A DNA stretch of 64,000 nucleotides from CAYREX01 sp964423505 (GCA_964423505.1 CAYREX010000011.1:40319-104318); one strand, 5' to 3'; positions 40,647-49,807 are shown, counted from the stretch's first letter. Notes: generated by a model from the sequence alone, not told the origin. Program-made: numbers and translations.

Positions 40647-41668
40647 GGGTCCTGGTCACCGGGGGTGCCGGCTTCATAGGCACCAACCTGGTGCGGATGA
40701 TGCACCGGGAGCGTCCTGGGTGGGGCATCACCGTCCTGGACAAGCTCACCTACGCCGGCAGGCGGGAGAACCTCGCGGACCTGGAGGGGTCCGGGCGGTA
40801 CCGGTTCGTCCACGGCGACATCTGCGACCCGTCGGCGGTCCGTGACGCCATGGAAGGCTGCGACGCGGTGGTCAACCTGGCCGCCGAGACCCACGTCGAC
40901 CGCTCCATAGACGACTCCGCTTCGTTCGTGAGGACCGACGTAGAGGGGGTCAGGGTGCTGCTGGAGCAGGTCCGGTCGCAGGGGTGCGGCCTCTTCCTGC
41001 AGGTCTCCACCGACGAGGTCTACGGCAGCGTTGCGGAGGGGAGGTCCCGGGAGGAGGACCCGCTCCGCCCCAGGAGCCCCTACTCCGCCTCCAAGGCGGG
41101 GGGCGAGCTGCTGGCCATGAGCTACCACGTCACCCACCGGTCTCCGGTCGTGGTCACCAGGGCCTCGAACAACTACGGCCCCTGGCAGTACCCGGAGAAG
41201 CTCGTGCCCCTCTTCCTGACCAACGCCTTCGAGGGGGAGCCGCTGCCGCTCTACGGCGACGGGCTCAACAGGCGTGACTGGCTCTACGTCGACGACCACT
41301 GCAGGGCGCTGCTGCTGGTCCTGGAGCGGGGGGAGCCGGGAACGGTCCTGAACATCGGCGCAGGCGAGGAGATGACCAACCGGGAGGTGACGGAGGCCAT
41401 ACTGGACGCCACCGGTGCGGACCCTTCACTGGTGCGCTATATTGACGACCGCCCCGGGCACGACAGGCGCTACGCTCTGGACGTCGGCCGCGCCGGTGAG
41501 CTGCTCGGGTGGAGCGCCTCCACCGGCTTCCGGGAGGGCATCCGGCTCACCGCGGCCTGGTACGCCGCGAACGAGGAGTGGTGGAGGGAGATCAAGAGCG
41601 GGAGGTTCCGCGCATACTATGAGAAGATGTACGCGGAGCGCCTGAGCAGGTCGGCGGGCACCCGTTGA
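40643..41668 (+). CDS. rmlB: dTDP-glucose 4,6-dehydratase
   Basis: A 341-residue SDR: TGGAGFIGTNLVRMM, DKLTYAGRRENLADL, AAETHVDRSIDD, STDEVYGSV, and catalytic YSASKAG. Converts dTDP-glucose to dTDP-4-keto-6-deoxyglucose. TTG start overlapping the rmlA TGA. Normal length. Confidence 0.94.
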   Translation: MRVLVTGGAGFIGTNLVRMMHRERPGWGITVLDKLTYAGRRENLADLEGSGRYRFVHGDICDPSAVRDAMEGCDAVVNLAAETHVDRSIDDSASFVRTDVEGVRVLLEQVRSQGCGLFLQVSTDEVYGSVAEGRSREEDPLRPRSPYSASKAGGELLAMSYHVTHRSPVVVTRASNNYGPWQYPEKLVPLFLTNAFEGEPLPLYGDGLNRRDWLYVDDHCRALLLVLERGEPGTVLNIGAGEEMTNREVTEAILDATGADPSLVRYIDDRPGHDRRYALDVGRAGELLGWSASTGFREGIRLTAAWYAANEEWWREIKSGRFRAYYEKMYAERLSRSAGTR

Positions 41669-42630
41669 GGGTGCTGGTCACCGGCGGTGCGGGCTTCATA
41701 GGCAGCCACCTCTGCGAGAGGCTGCTCGGCGACGGCCACGAGGTCCTCGCGATGGACAACCTCCTCACAGGCTCGGTGGACAACATCGCCGCCCTTGCCG
41801 GCCGGTCGGACTTCTCCTTCATCCACCACGACGTGACCAACTACATTTTCGTGCAGGGGCCGGTGGATTTCGTGATGCACCTGGCCTCCCCGGCAAGCCC
41901 CGCCGACTACCTGGCCTATCCCATACAGACGCTCAAGGTAGGCTCCCTCGGCACCCACAAGGCCCTCGGCCTGGCCCGGGAGAAGGGCGCCGGCTTCCTC
42001 CTGGCCTCCACCAGCGAGGTCTACGGAGACCCGCTGGTCCACCCGCAGCCGGAGGACTACTGGGGCAACGTGAACCCGGTGGGGCCCCGGGGCGTCTACG
42101 ACGAGGCCAAGAGGTTCGCCGAGGCCATCACCTTCGCCTACAGGCGCTTCCACGGGATGGACACCAAGGTGGCAAGGATATTCAACACGTACGGCCCCCG
42201 CATGCGCGCCGACGACGGCAGGGTGGTCCCGGCGTTCATCACGCAGGCGCTGGAGGGCCGTGAGCTCACGGTATTCGGCGACGGCGGCCAGACACGGAGC
42301 TTCTGCTACGTCTCCGACACCGTCGACGGTCTGGTCAGGCTGATGGAGAGCGACTTCGCCGGGCCGGTGAACATCGGCAACCCCGGCGAGATGACCATAC
42401 TGGACTTCGCCCGCTTCGTGCTGGACATGGTCGCCCCCGGGGGCGGCATAGCCTTCCGGGACCTCCCCGTCGACGACCCGAAGGTGCGCAGGCCGGACAT
42501 CTCGCTGGCCGGGGAGGCGCTGGGCTGGAGGCCGCTGGTCTCCCTCGAGGACGGCCTGGCGGAGACGGTCGAGTACTTCCGCGCGCGGACCCCGGCGGCC
42601 GGGCGGGCAGAGAGGGAGAGCGCGGGATGA
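41665..42630 (+). CDS. UDP-glucuronate decarboxylase (UXS-like)
   Basis: A 321-residue SDR: TGGAGFIGSHLC, DNLLTGSVDNIA, HLASPASPADYL, STSEVYGDPLVHPQ and catalytic YDEAKRFAEA, with RIFNTYGPRM. The YDEAKR motif and PASP segment are typical of UDP-xylose synthase. It would convert UDP-glucuronate to UDP-xylose. TTG start in TTGA overlap. The polymer may thus contain a pentose. Confidence 0.92.
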   Translation: MRVLVTGGAGFIGSHLCERLLGDGHEVLAMDNLLTGSVDNIAALAGRSDFSFIHHDVTNYIFVQGPVDFVMHLASPASPADYLAYPIQTLKVGSLGTHKALGLAREKGAGFLLASTSEVYGDPLVHPQPEDYWGNVNPVGPRGVYDEAKRFAEAITFAYRRFHGMDTKVARIFNTYGPRMRADDGRVVPAFITQALEGRELTVFGDGGQTRSFCYVSDTVDGLVRLMESDFAGPVNIGNPGEMTILDFARFVLDMVAPGGGIAFRDLPVDDPKVRRPDISLAGEALGWRPLVSLEDGLAETVEYFRARTPAAGRAERESAG

Positions 42631-43865
42631 GCGACCTGAGCCGGAGCTTCGCCGGGAGATGGATAGCCGCAATTGCCGCCAATCTGCGGAGGATAGCGGT
42701 ATTCTGCCTGGTCATCGCGGTGGCCAGCGGCGTGTGGGCCCTCACCCGGGAGGAGATGTGGGACTCGGCCGCCGTGGCCATGGTCCCCGGCAGCACCAGC
42801 TCTCTGGCCGGCGGCCTCGGCGGCCTGGGCGCCATCGTGGGCGCTGGAGGCCTCGGGGACGTTACCGGACTCTCCGACATGCTCACCGGCATGGGGACCC
42901 CGGGCGGCGTGGACATCAACCTGGTGATGCAGGTCCTCTCCTCCAGGACGGTCATCGAGAGGGTCATCCTCAGGCACGGGCTGCTGGACGACCTCAAGGT
43001 GCCAACGATGGACCACGCGCTGATCAAGATGGGGAAGCGCGTCTCGGTGACCCTGTCGACGGAGGGCTTCATTGTCGTCAGCGCCAGGGCTGACAGCAGG
43101 GAGCTGGCCGCCGCCATCGTCAACGACATCATCCAGTTCGGTAACGAGGAGCTGGACTCCATCATCACCAGCCAGGCCAGGAGGGCCAGGATAAGGACCG
43201 AGGCGGCGGTGGAGGAGGCGGCCGACTCCCTGGAGGCCGCCCAGGAGCGGCTGGAGGAGTTCAGGGTCGGCACCGGGCTCATCTTCCCCGAGCAGCAGGG
43301 CGTCGAGGCGGTCTCCATGCTGAGCCAGCTGGAGACCCAGCTACTGCTCAGCGAGGCGGAGCTGGCCGGAGTCGCCGCAACGGTCGCCTCCGGCGCGCCG
43401 GCCTACATGGAGATATCCGCGACGGTGGGCTTCCTCAGGGAGGCCATCGGGTCCAGGATGACGGAGGCGGGGGAGAATGCCCTCTTCCCGGCCGTGGACA
43501 GCCTTCCCTCGCTCCTGAGGGAGTACGAGGGCCTGAGCATGGACCTGGAGACCAGGCGCGTGGTCTACCTGCTCCTGCTGCAGGAGCTGGAGTCCCTCCG
43601 CGTTGACGAGGCCAGGCAGAGCCCGACCGTGGAGGTGGTGGTGCCGGCCATACCCTCGGCGCTCCGGGCCTATCCCAAGCGCAAGAACATCGTGTTGAGG
43701 AACACCGCCATTGCCCTTCTCGTCGCGCTGCTCTGGATTGCGGTGCTCACCTTCGTGCGGGGGCTCCTCCGGGACGAGGAGCAGGGACCGTACTGGAGGA
43801 AGGTGCTGCGCACCGCAGGCAGCCAGCTCTACCTGGTGCGCCGTCGGCGCAGGGGGGAGGACTAG
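42627..43865 (+). CDS. Wzz-like chain-length/export protein
   Basis: A 412-residue protein with helices at about 22-40 and 358-378 flanking a periplasmic coiled-coil region (about 170-330, rich in Glu, Ala and Arg). A Gly-rich insert lies at about 56-80. C-terminal cytoplasmic tail is short and basic (VRRRRRGED) and no kinase domain is fused. These are features of Wzz/Wza-partner polysaccharide co-polymerases. It closes the polysaccharide operon. Confidence 0.85.
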   Translation: MSDLSRSFAGRWIAAIAANLRRIAVFCLVIAVASGVWALTREEMWDSAAVAMVPGSTSSLAGGLGGLGAIVGAGGLGDVTGLSDMLTGMGTPGGVDINLVMQVLSSRTVIERVILRHGLLDDLKVPTMDHALIKMGKRVSVTLSTEGFIVVSARADSRELAAAIVNDIIQFGNEELDSIITSQARRARIRTEAAVEEAADSLEAAQERLEEFRVGTGLIFPEQQGVEAVSMLSQLETQLLLSEAELAGVAATVASGAPAYMEISATVGFLREAIGSRMTEAGENALFPAVDSLPSLLREYEGLSMDLETRRVVYLLLLQELESLRVDEARQSPTVEVVVPAIPSALRAYPKRKNIVLRNTAIALLVALLWIAVLTFVRGLLRDEEQGPYWRKVLRTAGSQLYLVRRRRRGED

Positions 43866-43880
43866 CCCCTGGCCGATCCG

Positions 43881-45107
43881 GTGGTGAGGGAGCTCGACCC
43901 GGGCAGGGACCTGGAGGACTGCCGGCGGGTCTGGCGGGACGCCGGCTGGCTGGAGAAGGGCCAGGAGGATATCCTGGACATCTACCTGGCCGGCCATCAC
44001 GGACTGGTGGGCGAGGCCGGCGGCAGGGTGGAGGCGCTCGGCCTCTCGACCCCCGGCTCGGTCCGCTACCTGGGACGGGACATACCACTCTGCGCCGTGA
44101 CGTCGGTCACCACCGGTTATGCGGGCAGGAGGAGGGGGCTCGCAGGCAGGTTGACCGCCGGTCTCCTCGCCCGCGGGGCGTCGGAGGGCGCCGCCCTCGC
44201 CGGCCTCGGCATGTTCGAGCAGGGCTTCTACGACAGGCTCGGCTTCGGGACCGGCCCCTACGAGACCATCATCTCCCTCGACCCGGCCATGCTGGAGCTG
44301 GACGTTGACCCGCCGGTACCCGCCAGGCTGACACCGGAGGACTACGGCAGGGTGCACCGCTGCAGGCTGGCCTCGTCCAGGGCCCACGGCAACGCCACGC
44401 TCTTCCGCGAGGAGATAACGAGGGCGGAGATGCGCTGGGCCAGGAACGGTTTCGGCCTCGGCTTCCCCGCCTCCCCCGTGGCGGAGCTGACCCACCACCT
44501 CTGGTTCGGCAGGGCGGAGGGGGAGCACGGGCCCTACTCCGTTGCCTGGATGGCGTACCGCGACGGCTTCCAGCTGCTGGAGCTGCTGGCCCTCCTCCGA
44601 TCCCTGGGCGACCAGGTGAGCCTTGTGCGCCTGGCGGAGCCGCCCGGCGTCCAGCTTCAGGACCTGGTCAGGATGCCGCTCAGGACGGCCAGGGCCACGA
44701 AGGGGGGCAGGTTCCCGGTCAGGGCGGAGGCGGTGGCCTACTGGCAGCTCCGGATGCTGGACGTCGAGCGCTGCCTGGCGGAGACCCGCCTGCCGTGGGA
44801 CGGTCCCGAGATGAACCTCCGGCTGGAGGACCCGGCAGACCGCCTCATGCCGGAAGACGGAGGCTGGCGAGGCGTTGCCGGCTCGTACGTGGTCAGGCTG
44901 GGGAGGGAGTCCTCGGCCGAGAGGGGCCGGAGGGAGGGACTGCCCCTCCTGGAGGCCTCGGTGGGAGCCTTCACGAGGATGTGGCTGGGGGTGAGACCGG
45001 CCGGCGGCCTCAGGCTCACCGACAGCCTGGCAGGGCCGGACGGCCTGGTGTCGGACCTGGACGAGGCGCTGCGGCTCCCCCGGCCCCGGATAGCCTGGGA
45101 CTACTAG
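43881..45107 (+). CDS. Eis-like GNAT acetyltransferase
   Basis: A 408-residue protein with the Eis layout: N-terminal GNAT (about 1-130, with VTTGYAGRRRGLAGRLTAGLL as acetyl-CoA loop), a second GNAT-like lobe (about 140-290) and a C-terminal SCP2-like domain (about 295-400). Eis enzymes acetylate amines such as aminoglycosides, but natural substrates vary. GTG start; CTG at 43869 is possible. Next to but outside the polysaccharide operon. Confidence 0.8.
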   Translation: MVRELDPGRDLEDCRRVWRDAGWLEKGQEDILDIYLAGHHGLVGEAGGRVEALGLSTPGSVRYLGRDIPLCAVTSVTTGYAGRRRGLAGRLTAGLLARGASEGAALAGLGMFEQGFYDRLGFGTGPYETIISLDPAMLELDVDPPVPARLTPEDYGRVHRCRLASSRAHGNATLFREEITRAEMRWARNGFGLGFPASPVAELTHHLWFGRAEGEHGPYSVAWMAYRDGFQLLELLALLRSLGDQVSLVRLAEPPGVQLQDLVRMPLRTARATKGGRFPVRAEAVAYWQLRMLDVERCLAETRLPWDGPEMNLRLEDPADRLMPEDGGWRGVAGSYVVRLGRESSAERGRREGLPLLEASVGAFTRMWLGVRPAGGLRLTDSLAGPDGLVSDLDEALRLPRPRIAWDY

Positions 45108-45109
45108 GC

Positions 45110-45676
45110 GTGCCCACCGAGGTCCTGGGCATAGTGGGGAGCCCGAGGAGCTCCGGCTCCACCGCCGCGCTGGTCCGCAGGGCGCTGGAGGGAGCCCGGG
45201 ACGCCGGCGCCACGACCGGCGAGCTGCTCCTCGGCGATATGGACGTTGGCGGCTGCGTCGCCTGCATGTCCTGCAGGGAGACCGGCGAGTGCGCCCTGCG
45301 CGACGACATGCAGGCGGTGTACCGGGCCCTCCGCTCCTGCGACATGGTCGTCCTCGGCACCCCCATCTACTTCTTCACGATGACCGCCCAGATGAAGGCC
45401 TTCACCGACCGCCTCTTCGCCGTACTCGGCGACGGGATGGAGAAGCGCCTGGGCAGCAGGCCGGCGCTCCTCGTGGTGACCCAGGGGGCCGACTCGCCGG
45501 AGCTCTTCTCCCGGGAGATCGACAGCATGCGGAGAGCCTGGGAGATGGCCGGGATAGTGGTAGGGTCGACCGTGCTGGGCTGCGCCATCCCCGACTCCGG
45601 CCCGGAGCCGGGCGGCTCCCTCTTCCGGGAGGCCTACGAGGCGGGCAGGGAGCTGGTGGTCAGCTCCGGGGCCTGA
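45110..45676 (+). CDS. Iron-sulfur flavoprotein (Isf-like, NADPH-dependent FMN-reductase fold)
   Basis: A 188-residue flavodoxin-fold protein. FMN phosphate loop GSPRSSGSTAAL, then the compact cysteine motif CVACMSCRETGEC (C-x2-C-x2-C-x5-C) characteristic of Isf, which binds a [4Fe-4S] cluster, followed by GTPIYFFTMTAQMKAF. Isf proteins in anaerobes reduce O2, peroxide or quinone-like compounds. GTG start at 45110, two bases after the Eis-like stop. Ends by running 17 bases into the convergent membrane-protein gene. Confidence 0.85.
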   Translation: MPTEVLGIVGSPRSSGSTAALVRRALEGARDAGATTGELLLGDMDVGGCVACMSCRETGECALRDDMQAVYRALRSCDMVVLGTPIYFFTMTAQMKAFTDRLFAVLGDGMEKRLGSRPALLVVTQGADSPELFSREIDSMRRAWEMAGIVVGSTVLGCAIPDSGPEPGGSLFREAYEAGRELVVSSGA

Positions 45677-46649
45677 AGAGAAGCCTTCGGAAGGTCTCCC
45701 CGTCCATCCGGGCCACGAGCCTCGTCAGCAGGGCCATGACCGCCCACGTGAAGGCCAGCCGTCCCAGGAGGACCCCGGTGATGCTGGCCCCGAGCGAGAG
45801 CATGAGCAGCGTGTCCTCGACCACCGCGTGGCAGAGCCCCATCAGCGCCAGCGAGGAGAAGACGTCCCTCCGGGTCATCCTCCCCCGGTCCACCTCCCTG
45901 ATGATGAGCCCTCCCCCGTAGGAGATGCCCAGCACCATGCCCACCACCGTGACCGTGGTGGCCGACCTGCCTATGCCCAGCGAGCCGAGGACCGGCGCCA
46001 GGAGCCTCTCGATGATGCGGGTCGCGCCCAGCCTGTCCAGCAGGCGGAGCAGAACGATGAGGGCCAGGACGATGAGGAATATCATCACCATGTTCCTCGC
46101 CTGCGATACGGCCCATTCCCAGAGGCCCCCGCCCGAGGGCTCGGCGCTCCAGAGAAGCCTCTGCGGCCCCTGCAGGACTCCGAGGGCCTCGTAGGAGAGG
46201 TGGAGCAGGAGCCCGAGGAGGAAGCCGGAGACCAGCCTGAAGGGGATCATGAACCGGAGCCGAACGCCTACCTTCCGCGCGATGGTGGTCTCCACAGGCA
46301 TGGAGTGGGCCACGAGCACCATGCAGGCGATGACCGTGGCCTGCGCCGTGGTCAGCCCGAGGCCCGGGGCCATCGAGGCGAGGACGACTATGCCGCCGTA
46401 CATGTTGGTGACCACCGCCGTGGCCCAGACCAGCCCCAGCTCCCCCGGGAGCCCCACCAGCCCCATCACCGGGGCGAAGAGCGAGGCGATGACGCTGACC
46501 GCTCCCAGCTCGCTCAGCACCTTAACCACCACGAGGACCGGTATCATGATGCGGAAGAGGGTCAGGCTCACCCTGCCCGCCTCACGGAGCTGTCTCAGGG
46601 CCACCGCAGCCAGGTCCACGTCGTCCTCCAGTCGGGTGGGGACGAACAT
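45660..46649 (-). CDS. Nucleoside-recognition-domain membrane protein (SpmA/SpmB-like)
   Basis: A 329-residue protein with eight or more predicted helices in two Gate-type halves. Both halves contain short loops: NMYGGIVVLASMAP and VGMVLGISYGGGLII, similar to the YGG/GGG loops in nucleoside-recognition (Gate) proteins. Soluble N-terminus (about 1-25) is charged. Likely transport of a small solute; substrate unknown. ATG at 46649 divergent from the CCA-enzyme gene, with 60 bases between. Confidence 0.78.
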   Translation of the reverse strand: MFVPTRLEDDVDLAAVALRQLREAGRVSLTLFRIMIPVLVVVKVLSELGAVSVIASLFAPVMGLVGLPGELGLVWATAVVTNMYGGIVVLASMAPGLGLTTAQATVIACMVLVAHSMPVETTIARKVGVRLRFMIPFRLVSGFLLGLLLHLSYEALGVLQGPQRLLWSAEPSGGGLWEWAVSQARNMVMIFLIVLALIVLLRLLDRLGATRIIERLLAPVLGSLGIGRSATTVTVVGMVLGISYGGGLIIREVDRGRMTRRDVFSSLALMGLCHAVVEDTLLMLSLGASITGVLLGRLAFTWAVMALLTRLVARMDGETFRRLLFRPRS

Positions 46650-46709
46650 AAGCCTGCCCCGGCGCTGACGCACGGAGCCGGGGCGGGTATCTTCCGCCGG
46701 GGAGGTGTC

Positions 46710-48131
46710 GTGGGAGAGGTTCCGGAGGAGTCGCTGGCGCTGTTCGAACTGTTCGGGTCCGCCGGGGAGGAGCTCTACCTGGTGGGCGGCTTCGTCCGGG
46801 ACAGGATTCTGGGCAGGGAGAACGGAGACCTGGACATGGCCACCAGCGCCGCCCCCGGTCGGACCAGGGAGATACTGGAGTCCGCCGGCATGAAGGCCAT
46901 CATGCTCGGAGCGGGCTTCGGAACCGTGGGTACGCTGGTGGACGCCGGCGGAGAGCGGGTCAGCGTCCAGATAACCACGTTCCGCAGGGGCGAGCGTTAT
47001 CCGCCGGGCTCCAGGCGCCCGGATGTGGTCCTCGGTGGCAGCCTCGAGGAGGACCTCGTCAGGCGGGACTTCACCGTGAACGCCATGGCCATGGACGGCT
47101 CCGGCAGGCTGTACGACCCCCTCGGGGGCATGAGCGACCTCGAGGAGGGCGTCCTGCGCACCCCCACGGACCCGATGACGACCCTCGGGGAGGACCCGCT
47201 GCGCATGCTCCGGGCATTCCGCTTCTGCGCCTCCCTGGGCTTCCGGCCGGCGCCTGCGCTGCTCCGGGCGGTGGAGGCTCGGAGGGGTGAGATAGACACC
47301 GTCTCCAGGGAGAGGTGCAAGGCGGAGATGGACGGCCTCCTCACCGCTCCCGAGGGGCGGTGCGTGGCGGACGCCCTCTCGCTCATGGCCGACTCGGGCC
47401 TTCTCGCCTGCCTCCTCCCCCAGCTGGCGCCGGTGCTCCGGGAGCGCGGCTCGCCCCAGGGCCCGGCCCACACGGGGGACGTCTGGGAGCATACCCTGGA
47501 AGTCATCTCACGGCTCGGCACCGCGGACCGCTGCGCCAGGTGGGCGGCCCTGCTCCACGACGCCGGGAAGCCGGCCGTCAGGACCGCCGGCGAGGACGGG
47601 CAGCCCCACTTCCACGGCCACGAGGGGAGGGGCGCGAAGCTGGCGGAGGATGTCGCCCGCTCCCTCCGGTTCTCGAAGAGGGAGAGGGCCTGCGTCCGGC
47701 TCCTGGTAGCCGCGCACATGCGGCCGGTCCTCTACTCGCCCGAGTGGACGGAGAGGGCGGTCAGGAGGCTGGTCAGAGACGCCGGGGAGCACCTGGGCCG
47801 GCTCATGGACCTGGCCGAGGCGGACCTGAGGGCGCACTCCCGGGACTACGCGGAGCGGGGCCTGCGCCTGCTGCGGGAGCTGAGGGAGAGGATAGCCGGG
47901 CTCGGATACCGGAGGGGCGAGCGGGTCCTGCCAGGGGAGCTGGGCCGCCTTCTCAGGGACGGGCTGCCCGAGGGCGCCTCCCCCTCCCTGGTCGGCGACT
48001 GCCTCTCCCTGCTGGCGGAGCTGGTCCACGACGGGGAGCTCCCGGCCATGGCGGATCCCAGGGTCTACATGGCGTACGTCGAGGACCGCGGCGGCATGCT
48101 GCGGTTCGCGGGGACAGAGGGGGATGGCTGA
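46710..48131 (+). CDS. cca: CCA tRNA nucleotidyltransferase with HD domain
   Basis: A 473-residue protein. Nucleotidyltransferase motif LVGGFVRDRILGREN followed by GDLDMATSA, then RRDFTVNAMAM and DPLRMLRAFRF. A C-terminal HD domain has VWEHTLEVI and ALLHDAGKPAV. Adds or repairs CCA ends of tRNA; the HD part adds phosphatase or phosphodiesterase activity in other bacteria. GTG at 46710 with GGGGAGG five bases upstream. The three complete tRNAs in the window already encode CCA, so the role is probably repair. Stop overlaps the next gene by eight bases. Confidence 0.92.
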   Translation: MGEVPEESLALFELFGSAGEELYLVGGFVRDRILGRENGDLDMATSAAPGRTREILESAGMKAIMLGAGFGTVGTLVDAGGERVSVQITTFRRGERYPPGSRRPDVVLGGSLEEDLVRRDFTVNAMAMDGSGRLYDPLGGMSDLEEGVLRTPTDPMTTLGEDPLRMLRAFRFCASLGFRPAPALLRAVEARRGEIDTVSRERCKAEMDGLLTAPEGRCVADALSLMADSGLLACLLPQLAPVLRERGSPQGPAHTGDVWEHTLEVISRLGTADRCARWAALLHDAGKPAVRTAGEDGQPHFHGHEGRGAKLAEDVARSLRFSKRERACVRLLVAAHMRPVLYSPEWTERAVRRLVRDAGEHLGRLMDLAEADLRAHSRDYAERGLRLLRELRERIAGLGYRRGERVLPGELGRLLRDGLPEGASPSLVGDCLSLLAELVHDGELPAMADPRVYMAYVEDRGGMLRFAGTEGDG

Positions 48132-49764
48132 GCGCCTCCGGGACCTCCCGGTGCTGGTGGTCGACTGCCAGACCACCGGCGCGTCCCCCGGCCGGGGTCA
48201 CCTCCTGGAGGTCGGCTGGGCGGAGGTCCGGGGAGGCCGCGCCGGTCCGGTCCATTCCTTCACGGTCCGACTGCCCGAGGGAGAGGGAGTACCGGCGAGG
48301 ATAACCGCCCTCACCGGGATGGACGACGGGGCAGCCGCAGGGGGCCTGCCACCCACCGAGGTCCGAAGCCTGCTGCTCGCAGCCGTATCCGGGAGGGTAC
48401 CGGTGGCCCACTGCGCCCGGTTCGAGCAGAGGTGGCTGGACCACCTTGCGTCGGATGGAGGGAACCGGGGCTTCCCCGAGATGCTGTGCACCATGGAGCT
48501 GGCCAGGCGGCTCATGCCCGGCCTGCCGGGAAAGGGGCTGAGGGCGGTGGCCGGCAGGCTCGGTCACCCCACCCCGCCGGAGCGGAGGGCGGCCCATCAC
48601 GTCCTGGCGACCGCGGCAGTATGGCCGGCCCTCGTCCGCATGCTGGAGGAGAGGGGGCTGGACGACCTGGACCGTCTGCGGGCCCTTCTCGCCGAGCCGC
48701 CGCCGCCGCGCGGGGAGACGCTGCCGGACCACGCCCTCCCCAGGGAGGAGAGGTTGGCCCTGCCGGACTCGCCGGGAGTCTACAGGATGCTCGATGCCGC
48801 CGGCCGGGTGCTCTACGTGGGCAGGGCCTCCTCGCTCAGGCGCCGGGTGAACGCCTACTTCACCAGGCGGAAGGGCAGACCGTCGACCATGGAGATGGTA
48901 TCGCAGGTTCACGGGCTCTCCGTCTCCGCATGCGAGACCAGGCTGGAGACCGCCCTCCTGGAGATGGATGCCATCAGGGAGCACGACCCACCCTACAACG
49001 TGGCGCTCCGGGAGAGGGGCAGGGAGCTCGGGTACCTCTCGCCTGACCTCTCTTCGGAGACGGGTGGGGAGCCTCCTCCGGTCGGGCCGGGAGGGGTGGG
49101 TCCGTTCCACGAGGACTCCCCGGCGCTGCTGCTGCCCGAGCTGCGCCGTCTCCTCTCCGGCGAAGGCGCCGACCCGGAGCGGCTGCGGCTCCCGCCGGAG
49201 CGTCTGGAGGAGGGAGCGCTGGAGGAGGGGAGGAGGGCCCTGGCCGGGCGGCTGCGGTCTCCACCGACCCCCGGCGACCTCCTTGCCGCAGGCGCAGCGC
49301 TCTGGAGGGAGCGTGCCGGGGAGGGGGCCGGGAAGGGGGATGATGAGGGTGGAGACTCCCCGGCGGACGACCCTGCGGCCGGGGAGGCGCTGGACGCCGG
49401 ATGGGTCGAGGAGCGCCTCGCCCGGCTCCTGGCCGATGCCGCCCGGCAGGTGAGGATGGCCGCCTGGACCGATCTTCTGGCAGACTCCTCGGTCTCGTGG
49501 ACGGTCCGCGGGGGAAGGGTCAGGAGACTGACGCTCCACCGCGGCGCGGTGGTCCGGGCCGCCTGGGAGGAGCCCGGTGCCGGGAGCGCCGGACCCCCCG
49601 CGGAGGGCGCAGGCCGACTGACGGAGGGGCGCCTGACCAGGGTCCGCCTGCTCACCTCGGAGCTTAGGAGGCTCGTGGCCGCCGGAGCGACGGTGACCGT
49701 GACGCTGCCCACCGGGCGCGAGCTGGGGGGCGAACGCCTGGAGAGGCTCTTCAGTATGATCTGA
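48124..49764 (+). CDS. DnaQ-like (degenerate) and GIY-YIG nuclease fusion
   Basis: A 546-residue protein. Residues 1-175 have the DEDDh exonuclease fold, but the catalytic positions look altered: VVDCQTTG (Gln for the metal-ligand Glu), HCARFEQRW (Glu for Asp), and RRAAHHVLATA (Arg and His for His and Asp). Residues about 215-300 are a GIY-YIG domain resembling UvrC/Cho: PGVYRMLDAAGRVLYVGRA, SLRRRVNAYF and LLEMDAIREHDPPYN, with the tyrosines, arginine and glutamate retained. The remaining 250 residues are Glu/Gly/Arg rich with no known domain. Such fusions are known in actinobacteria. It is probably a DNA-repair incision enzyme co-translated with cca. Confidence 0.82.
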   Translation: MAERLRDLPVLVVDCQTTGASPGRGHLLEVGWAEVRGGRAGPVHSFTVRLPEGEGVPARITALTGMDDGAAAGGLPPTEVRSLLLAAVSGRVPVAHCARFEQRWLDHLASDGGNRGFPEMLCTMELARRLMPGLPGKGLRAVAGRLGHPTPPERRAAHHVLATAAVWPALVRMLEERGLDDLDRLRALLAEPPPPRGETLPDHALPREERLALPDSPGVYRMLDAAGRVLYVGRASSLRRRVNAYFTRRKGRPSTMEMVSQVHGLSVSACETRLETALLEMDAIREHDPPYNVALRERGRELGYLSPDLSSETGGEPPPVGPGGVGPFHEDSPALLLPELRRLLSGEGADPERLRLPPERLEEGALEEGRRALAGRLRSPPTPGDLLAAGAALWRERAGEGAGKGDDEGGDSPADDPAAGEALDAGWVEERLARLLADAARQVRMAAWTDLLADSSVSWTVRGGRVRRLTLHRGAVVRAAWEEPGAGSAGPPAEGAGRLTEGRLTRVRLLTSELRRLVAAGATVTVTLPTGRELGGERLERLFSMI

Positions 49765-49807
49765 GGGTCCGCGGCCGTTCAGGTCGACCATACCCGGAAG
49801 GAGCCGG

